Assembly: GCA_003524305.1 (NCBI GenBank)
Contig: DQHW01000024.1
Span: 286,449-304,953 of the forward strand
Direction of reading: 5' to 3'
Length of the DNA: 18,505 bases
Origin: Anaerolineaceae bacterium
GTDB taxonomy: Bacteria > Chloroflexota > Anaerolineae > Anaerolineales > Anaerolineaceae
In this document: in pieces, positions 13,589-18,505 of the stretch
Numbering within the stretch: position 1 is the first letter of the stretch
Layout: the number at the start of each line of letters is the position of its first letter
Translations under genes and position numbers: made by a program
The notes under the pieces: generated by a model
The model's database searches: none
Told to the model about the DNA's origin: nothing
The model's input: only the letters and a program-made list of their open reading frames with translations

Positions 13589-14398
13589 TCAAATTTTTTG
13601 TAACAAGAAATTCTGATAGACAATATCGCCGGTTTGGAATCCTTTGTAAATCCATGTGTCTTTATTGCCTGCAAATTCGCGCAGTAATTTGTGCAGCATT
13701 TTCGGAACACCACGTTGAATATGTTCAAACCGGCGGCCATGATCAGCGTCTAAAGCCTTGAGTACATTGGGCGTTATATTCTCATGAGTGATGAGACACA
13801 TTCCAGTTTGTTCAAGTTGTTTTTTAAGCTCATCGAGTTGTTCAAGTTTACGAAAATCAGCAAACATGAAATAACCACTTGGTTTCAAGACACGCTTGAC
13901 TTGAGCCAGGAAATCCACCATCGACCCATAACAATGTGAAGACTCCACATTCAGGACGATATCAAAGCTCTGGTCGTCAAATGGGAGTTTTTCAGCGTCA
14001 CCAGGAACAAAACTCAATCCTTCAACATTATAACGATCCAAACAAAGTTTGACGGCATTGTCTGAATAATCCATACCGACAACAGATGCGGGATCAAGGT
14101 AGCGTTTGATGTAATCCGCTCCACCACCTCTTCCGCTGCCCACTTCCAATAGCTTAAGGCCGCGCAAATCTACTGCACCAGCAACGTAATGGTACAACTG
14201 AATACAAGTTCGGTTTATCTCATCTTCCGCTTGTAATACTAAACTTGCAGATGCATTATCGGGGGTATGGCCATAATTCATGAACGTCCAGTCTCGTTTT
14301 TTATAGCCAGAAGCCATAAGCTGGTACATCTGTTTGCGAGAAGATTTTCTGAATTGTGGAAAAAGGTCACACATTTTGGTATAAAACTTTATTAACAT
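13589..14398 (-). CDS. Class I SAM-dependent methyltransferase, resembling mycobacterial glycolipid O-methyltransferases
   Basis: 269-residue methyltransferase. Motif I is LLEVGSGRGGGADYI (83-97), the acidic ribose-binding residue is in VVGMDYSDNAVKLC (107-119), motif post-II is FVPGDAEKLPFDDQSFDIVLNVESSHCY (130-157), and LKPSGYFMFADFR (171-183) is the motif VI strand. The N-terminal extension, WTFMNYGHTPDNASASLVLQ (37-56), is like that of the phthiotriol/phenolphthiotriol dimycocerosate methyltransferases (Rv2952 type) and related lipid or polyketide O-methyltransferases, so the substrate may be a lipid or polyketide hydroxyl. That resemblance is from memory. Start: AGGAGA about 5 nt before ATG 14398. 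It stands alone between two spacers that each contain one copy of the 21-nt repeat. It shares little with the methyltransferase at 12039-12854 beyond the fold. Confidence 0.88.
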   Translation of the reverse strand: MLIKFYTKMCDLFPQFRKSSRKQMYQLMASGYKKRDWTFMNYGHTPDNASASLVLQAEDEINRTCIQLYHYVAGAVDLRGLKLLEVGSGRGGGADYIKRYLDPASVVGMDYSDNAVKLCLDRYNVEGLSFVPGDAEKLPFDDQSFDIVLNVESSHCYGSMVDFLAQVKRVLKPSGYFMFADFRKLEQLDELKKQLEQTGMCLITHENITPNVLKALDADHGRRFEHIQRGVPKMLHKLLREFAGNKDTWIYKGFQTGDIVYQNFLLQKI

Positions 14399-14622
14399 AA
14401 TTCTCCTGAAAATCGAAACATTTCTAATCCAATAAGTATAAAAGGAAATGGGAAATATAGCTCCTTATTGTTAACCTACTATGTCAATCATCCCAGAATC
14501 TCTCATCACCTTGAGAACTATTCTAGTTTCCTATTATACAATTGGAAAAAAACCAAATACAGTAATTGACATGGAACATGGTTAATTTTTATTCGGCGGG
14601 ATAACAAGGTTTAGAGAAAGAA

Positions 14623-14643
14623 ATATCAGAAGAATGTTAAAAA
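14623..14643. repeat. 21-nt exact repeat, copy 2
   Basis: Identical over 21 nt to 13537-13557. Here its A run (14639-14643) doubles as the T tract of the terminator at 14645-14683 on the minus strand. It lies 225 bp upstream of the methyltransferase start. Confidence 0.7.
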
Positions 14644-14683
14644 GGATCTTCCACTGGTTGAGGGGGGCAACCAGCAGAAGATC
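14639..14683 (-). terminator. Rho-independent terminator of the acyltransferase-esterase-synthetase operon
   Basis: Minus-strand hairpin: GATCTTC (14683-14677) with GAAGATC (14651-14645), a 2-by-2 internal loop, CTGGTTG (14674-14668) with CAACCAG (14660-14654) and a C-rich 7-nt loop. It is followed by TTTTT (14643-14639). It lies 65 nt after the synthetase stop codon, with correct orientation. Confidence 0.88.
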
Positions 14684-14747
14684 AACAATATTATAGCAAA
14701 TTTTTTTATTTTAGATATTAAATTGTTAGGAAACCTGCATAATTTAA

Positions 14748-16844
14748 TTAATTCAAAATAATACGCCCATCCAACACAAGCGCTCCCCGGCCTTGCGCGT
14801 GAACCAGCAATGGATTCACCTCAACCTCTTCAATTTCAGGGAAATCCAAGGCAAGCTGGCCTAATCTCTGGATGCATGAGACGACGGCGTCAAGGTCTGA
14901 AGCGGGCGTTCCGCGGAAACCTTTGAGCAATTTACCTGCCCCGGTTTCGCTGATCATCTGAAGAGCTTCTTTTTCGCTGACGGGAGCGACTCTGAAAGAG
15001 ACATCTTTGAACAATTCAACATAAACGCCGCCCAACCCAAACATCAAAAGCGGACCAAAACCGGCATCACGGCGCATGCCCACAATCACTTCCTGTCCGC
15101 TGCCGGCCATTTGTTCAATCATCACGCCTTCAAGTTTGGCTTTAGGCATTTTGCGTCCGATTTCAGTGAACATGTGTTCATAAGCTGCCATGACCTCAGT
15201 TTCATTTTGGAGGTTGAGATAAATGCCGCCAACATCCGATTTATGCAAAATCTGCGGAGAGACAATCTTCATCACTACCGGAAAACCAATTTCATCCGCC
15301 AGTTTGGCAGCAGCCACGGGGTTTGAGGCCATTCCACCCTTAATCATTGGAATACCATAAGCCGCCAGAATGGGACGTGTCTCAGCCTCCCCAAAGACTT
15401 TAGCAGCGCCAGGTGCTCGCAGAATTTTTTCCACGGCTGCGCGATCCACGTTTAGCAGCGGGGCCACCGCTTCGATTTTCTGACTGCGCCATACAGCGTA
15501 ATCCAACATGGCTTCCAAGACCCTGCCCATTGATTCAGGATGGACGAACATGGGCATGCGATTGCCTTGCAGCACCAGCCTGGCTTCATTGACCGAAATA
15601 TCGCCCATGATGCAGGTCAGCACAGGTCGTGTCGAGCCTTGCGAGGCATCCACGATCGCCTGGGCGACACCAGCCGGATTCACCAGGGATTGAGGTACCA
15701 AAATTGGGATGACAATATCTACATTTTTATCTGAAATTAGCTGCTTCACAGCCATTGCGTAATCAGCGGGTTCAGCACCGCCAAGCATATCCACCGGGTT
15801 GCCCACCTGCGCTGCCGGATTAAGATGCTGCCGCAGCACATCACGGGTTTCGGCTTCAAGGTCTTCCAAAATAATACCGTGGGCAGAAAGTGAATCCGAG
15901 GTCAGGGCAGCCGGGCCGCCGGCATTGGTGAGGATGACAGCCCGTTTGCCGGTCGGCAAAGGTTGAAAATCCAGACACATGGAGACATCGAAGAGTTCCG
16001 CCACGGTGTTGACTTCAATCACCCCTGCTTGTTTGAATGCAGACTGGTAAGCCGAGTATGAACCTGCCAATGAGCCGGTGTGTGACGAAACCGCCCTTGC
16101 ACCTGCACTGGTACGTCCGGCTTTGAGCAGCACAATCGGTTTTTTACGCGAGACTTCGCGGGCTACTTCAAGAAAACGACGTCCGTCGCGGATTTGTTCT
16201 ACATATGCAGCGATTACGTTCGTGTTGGGATCGTCCCCCAGGTATTCGATAATATCCGTTTCAGTGACATCCGCCTCGTTGCCAAGACTGAGGAAATGCG
16301 AGAAGCCAACTTTCTTGCCCTGCACCAGATCCACCACTCCGCCGCACACTGCACCTGACTGAGAGAGAAAACCAATGCCCCCCACGTCTGGCAAGCCGCT
16401 GATGAAAGTGGTATTCAATCCATTATGCAAATTCACCAGGCCAACGCAATTTGGACCAATTAAACGCATTTGATGATCAGCAGCGATCTTTAAACATTGC
16501 GCTTCCAGTTCCTGACCATCAGAGCCGGTTTCTTTAAACCCACCCGAAATGATCACCACCGCCTTGATGCCCCGTTTACCGCATGCTTCAAGCGCTTCCG
16601 GTGTCGCCGGTGCAGGCAGGATGATCACCGCCAGGTCAACCGGGTTTGGAACGGCCGCGACATCCGGGTAACATTTTTGGCCTAAAATATCCTCCGAGCC
16701 GGGGTTAACGGGATAAATGCCGCCTTTGTAACCGTACTCGATCAGATTCTTTAGAATACCGTGGCTGAGCTTGCGTGGATTGGCGGAAGCGCCAATCACG
16801 GCAACACCGGTGGCTTTAAAAAACGGACGCAGGGAAGAGGGCAT
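14748..16844 (-). CDS. ADP-forming acetyl/acyl-CoA synthetase, fused alpha and beta chains
   Basis: 698-residue NDP-forming acyl-CoA synthetase: acyl-CoA + ADP + phosphate to acid + CoA + ATP, a cytoplasmic step that conserves energy in fermentation of sugars or amino acids. Order: CoA-binding Rossmann domain (about 5-130, VAVIGASANPRKLSHGILKNL), two succinyl-CoA-ligase-like domains (about 145-455), and an ATP-grasp domain (about 475-698). The phosphorylated histidine of the alpha part is His255 in SHTGSLAGS; the second histidine that shuttles phosphate in the archaeal beta chain is His534 in SPQILHKSDVGG. GNPVDMLGG (348-356) is also typical. Length fits the one-chain form, known in Chloroflexus as an ADP-forming acetyl-CoA synthetase. 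Start: ATG 16844, because AAGGA lies 7 nt upstream; the frame extends to a GTG at 16859 but that would place the ribosome site inside the gene. It follows the esterase gene by 66 bp. Acyl specificity cannot be told. Confidence 0.93.
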   Translation of the reverse strand: MPSSLRPFFKATGVAVIGASANPRKLSHGILKNLIEYGYKGGIYPVNPGSEDILGQKCYPDVAAVPNPVDLAVIILPAPATPEALEACGKRGIKAVVIISGGFKETGSDGQELEAQCLKIAADHQMRLIGPNCVGLVNLHNGLNTTFISGLPDVGGIGFLSQSGAVCGGVVDLVQGKKVGFSHFLSLGNEADVTETDIIEYLGDDPNTNVIAAYVEQIRDGRRFLEVAREVSRKKPIVLLKAGRTSAGARAVSSHTGSLAGSYSAYQSAFKQAGVIEVNTVAELFDVSMCLDFQPLPTGKRAVILTNAGGPAALTSDSLSAHGIILEDLEAETRDVLRQHLNPAAQVGNPVDMLGGAEPADYAMAVKQLISDKNVDIVIPILVPQSLVNPAGVAQAIVDASQGSTRPVLTCIMGDISVNEARLVLQGNRMPMFVHPESMGRVLEAMLDYAVWRSQKIEAVAPLLNVDRAAVEKILRAPGAAKVFGEAETRPILAAYGIPMIKGGMASNPVAAAKLADEIGFPVVMKIVSPQILHKSDVGGIYLNLQNETEVMAAYEHMFTEIGRKMPKAKLEGVMIEQMAGSGQEVIVGMRRDAGFGPLLMFGLGGVYVELFKDVSFRVAPVSEKEALQMISETGAGKLLKGFRGTPASDLDAVVSCIQRLGQLALDFPEIEEVEVNPLLVHAQGRGALVLDGRIILN

Positions 16845-16910
16845 GGAATGTCCTTTCACAAACAGGATGGGATTGATGTGGATTGATTATAACAAGGTGA
16901 ATCACTGAGG

Positions 16911-17861
16911 TTAAGGTTGTGGAATGGGTTCAGGCCAGGAATCCATGTAAAAATCCATGTACTCCTGCACATGCGTTCGCCAATACGAGCGTGTGTGTCC
17001 GCCAGGGTAGATATGAAATTCAGGGCGGATGCCATTGGCCATTAACACTTTAAAATAATAATCAATATCGGGCGCCAATGAATCCTGGTCGCCGCGGTCA
17101 AGGTAGATGCGTGGAAAATCGTCAATGGTATGAGTCTCAAGCTGCTTTTGAACCCAGTTTGAGTCACCGAACATCAGACCGTAGGAATGTCCGCCTAAAG
17201 TGCCGAAGAGATCAATATGACGCATGGCGAGTTTGATTGCCCAACCGCCCCCGCGAGAGATGCCGCCAATAGCCCGGCAAACTTTCTCTGTGCAGGTGGC
17301 ATAGTTGGCATCCACCCAGGGAATAAGATCGTTGACCATGGCATCAGGGAATTTTGAAATTGAGTTATCTTCCAAAAAACGTTCTTCAAAGGGAAAGACC
17401 ATGATAAATGGCGTCTGGCCGTGGTTGATGGCCAAATCTGCAATACCGGTGACACCTAAACTTATCCAATAGGAGTTGTCCATACCCTGTCCGTGCAGCA
17501 GGTACAGCACGGGGTAGTTGCCTGATGGAGTGTAGCAAGCCGGCAAATAGATGGATGCTAGAAGCGGCACTCCCAAGGTTTCAGAGGGAACCGATACATT
17601 TTCAACTGTTCCTGTGGTTTCGGTACACGGAGCAGCGGTCGCGGTTGCAGTCGCCGTGGGGGTTACTGTTGGGGTGGCGGTTTCAGTTGGTGTGGCTGTT
17701 AAGGTGGCCGTTGACGAAGCTTCAGGAGTATGGGTTTGAAAAAGGGTTGGGGTTGTACTCAAACGCGAGATGGTTGAACTCAAAGCACATCCGCCGATGA
17801 GTAATACACCCAAGATGCCGGCAATAACGGTGAAGATTCTTATATGAGAAGTTCGAATCAT
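16911..17861 (-). CDS. Esterase lipoprotein (putative esterase/esterase D family)
   Basis: 316-residue surface lipoprotein esterase with an alpha/beta-hydrolase fold. The signal peptide ends in a lipobox-like GVLLIGGC (Cys25). Residues 35-77 are a Thr/Pro/Ala linker (TPTETATPTVTPTATATATA) that spaces the enzyme from the membrane. The catalytic domain (about 85-305) has the oxyanion-region LLHGQG (121-126), nucleophile Ser202 in GGISRGG (GxSxG), probable acid Asp258 or Asp260 in RGDQDS, and His289 in PGGHTRSYW, so the triad is complete. The family acts on acyl or feruloyl esters, including sugar esters; substrate unknown. Start: ATG 17861, whose first bases overlap the stop of the upstream acyltransferase gene (ATGA), which indicates translational coupling. 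AGAGG lies 10 nt before it. A longer frame back to 17915 would run inside the neighbour and lose the N-terminal signal position. Confidence 0.9.
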   Translation of the reverse strand: MIRTSHIRIFTVIAGILGVLLIGGCALSSTISRLSTTPTLFQTHTPEASSTATLTATPTETATPTVTPTATATATAAPCTETTGTVENVSVPSETLGVPLLASIYLPACYTPSGNYPVLYLLHGQGMDNSYWISLGVTGIADLAINHGQTPFIMVFPFEERFLEDNSISKFPDAMVNDLIPWVDANYATCTEKVCRAIGGISRGGGWAIKLAMRHIDLFGTLGGHSYGLMFGDSNWVQKQLETHTIDDFPRIYLDRGDQDSLAPDIDYYFKVLMANGIRPEFHIYPGGHTRSYWRTHVQEYMDFYMDSWPEPIPQP

Positions 17862-18505
17862 ATTGTTGGAACCTCTTTTTTTGCATCCGGCCAAACTGGC
17901 AGAAACATCATCCATTGGCTGGGATCAAGCCGGATATGCTGTTCAGCGATTTTTAGTACTTTTTCGGCATTGAAGACCAATTCATCATGTGTATCTTCAC
18001 GATGCTCGAACTCAACCTGAGGCGAAACATCCACAACAATTGTACCGTCGGCCAGCGTTTGAAACCCAAGCACAAAGACCCTGGCATTGGTTTTGAGCGC
18101 CAATTTGACATAAGCCACCGGCAAGGCGGCTTTTCTTCCGAAGAATTTTGGCTCATGGTCAGAGCCATCTAACGGGCGGTCAATACCTGTGGCTACGGTT
18201 CCTCCGCTTTGCAGGCGCTGTCTGGCATGCTGCATGGCTTCCATGCTCAAGGGAACCACTTCCATGCCGCGGTCATTGCGTAATTTATTTTGCCACGCGT
18301 AGCCCTTGTTGGGGTTGGGGATGGCAAGTGTGAGAAACTTGAATCCAATCTGGGCGAGATATAAACCCCCAATATTAAAACCGGATAGGTGTGGCATCAA
18401 CATTAAAGTTCCTTGATTGAGTTCACCAGACATACATTCATGCATCATCTTTTCAAAACTTGGCGATAATTTTACGAATTTCCGAATTTCATCAGGCCGG
18501 TCAAG
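17858..18505 (-). CDS. LpxL/PatA-like lipid acyltransferase (5' end outside window)
   Basis: C-terminal 215 residues of a membrane-associated lysophospholipid-type acyltransferase of the LpxL/HtrB superfamily. The frame is open through the right edge (reading LDRPDEIRKFVKL before the Met at 18448), so that Met is not the start. Signatures: PHLSGFNIGGLYLAQIG in the place of the HxGNWE motif, then RGMEVVPLS, GTVATGIDRPLDGSDHEPKFFGRKAALPVAYVKLALKTNARVFVLG, which is the acceptor/acyl region with the FFG.xA.lP pattern. The family normally has His-X4-Asp/Glu; here the sixth position is Asn (HLSGFN). Because Chloroflexota generally lack lipid A, a phosphoglycolipid or PIM-like acceptor (as for PatA) is more likely than Kdo2-lipid A. 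It overlaps the esterase gene by 4 bp and leads the operon seen here. Confidence 0.85.
   Translation of the reverse strand, partial: LDRPDEIRKFVKLSPSFEKMMHECMSGELNQGTLMLMPHLSGFNIGGLYLAQIGFKFLTLAIPNPNKGYAWQNKLRNDRGMEVVPLSMEAMQHARQRLQSGGTVATGIDRPLDGSDHEPKFFGRKAALPVAYVKLALKTNARVFVLGFQTLADGTIVVDVSPQVEFEHREDTHDELVFNAEKVLKIAEQHIRLDPSQWMMFLPVWPDAKKEVPTI

Larger units (their letters stand above)
14399..14747. other. 349-bp spacer with terminator, repeat copy and possible promoter
   Basis: No gene is seen here. From right to left on the minus strand it contains the terminator of the acyl-CoA synthetase gene (14683-14639), the second copy of the 21-nt repeat (14643-14623), then AT-rich DNA with a perfect TATAAT (14538-14533) as a possible -10 for the methyltransferase, about 135 bp before its start. 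No good -35 was found for it. A TTGACA reads on the minus strand near 14486 but has no -10 at proper distance. Confidence 0.6.

Noticed and set aside
16845..16859. GTG start five codons upstream for the acyl-CoA synthetase
   Set aside because: The intervening bases are the ribosome site (AAGGA) of the ATG at 16844.
17551..17739. Plus-strand Val/Ala-rich open frame
   Set aside because: It is the antisense of the Thr/Pro/Ala linker of the esterase lipoprotein.
17848..17866. tRNA T-arm-like GTTCGAATC
   Set aside because: No cloverleaf around it; it lies in the esterase start codon region.
17862..17915. Longer N-terminus for the esterase
   Set aside because: It would read inside the acyltransferase gene and put 18 residues before the signal peptide; the ATGA overlap start is better.

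Overview
This window looks like a chromosomal segment from an Anaerolineae-type member of the Chloroflexota. The assignment is inferred from the gene mix: a one-chain ADP-forming acyl-CoA synthetase, a giant SARP-like regulator with ATPase and TPR modules, secreted proteins with Thr/Pro-rich linkers, and Thr/Pro-linked lipoproteins. No rRNA, tRNA, CRISPR array, transposase or phage gene was seen. Both ends are cut inside genes.

Left part (1-4612): the 3' end of a cytosine-deaminase-like amidohydrolase (+) with a strong terminator converges on a multi-spanning membrane protein of unknown role (-). Upstream of that lie a repeat-rich spacer made of degenerate 7-bp units and the transcription accessory protein Tex (-). 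A 558-bp spacer follows, with more 7-bp units, an inverted-repeat-bounded block and AT-rich DNA.

Middle (4613-11948): this part is visibly more AT-rich. It holds an uncharacterised 275-aa protein behind a 34-bp near-perfect palindrome, then a 1060-aa regulator (OmpR/SARP-type DNA-binding domain, BTAD, NB-ARC-like ATPase, TPRs) on the minus strand. Divergent from the regulator is a two-gene unit: a small protein of about 82 aa overlapping a lipoprotein gene. Their shared start region carries two 7-bp direct repeats at an 11-bp period, 8 bp from a good -10 box. That is the classic SARP target layout, and the predicted transcript start falls on the small gene's ATG. Next are a stand-alone protein resembling the N-terminal domain of archaeal TiaS, and a secreted protein made of two repeated modules.

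Right part (11949-18505, all minus strand): two different SAM-dependent methyltransferases and an Hsp20 chaperone, then an apparent operon read from the right edge: an LpxL/PatA-like acyltransferase (truncated by the window), an esterase lipoprotein (ATGA overlap) and the ADP-forming acyl-CoA synthetase, closed by a terminator. An exact 21-nt repeat flanks the methyltransferase upstream of hsp20.

The most promising unit for new biology is the regulator / SARP-box / small protein / lipoprotein cluster at 5617-10232. The orphan bacterial TiaS-like domain is second. All functional calls are from reading the sequence; no database search was run.
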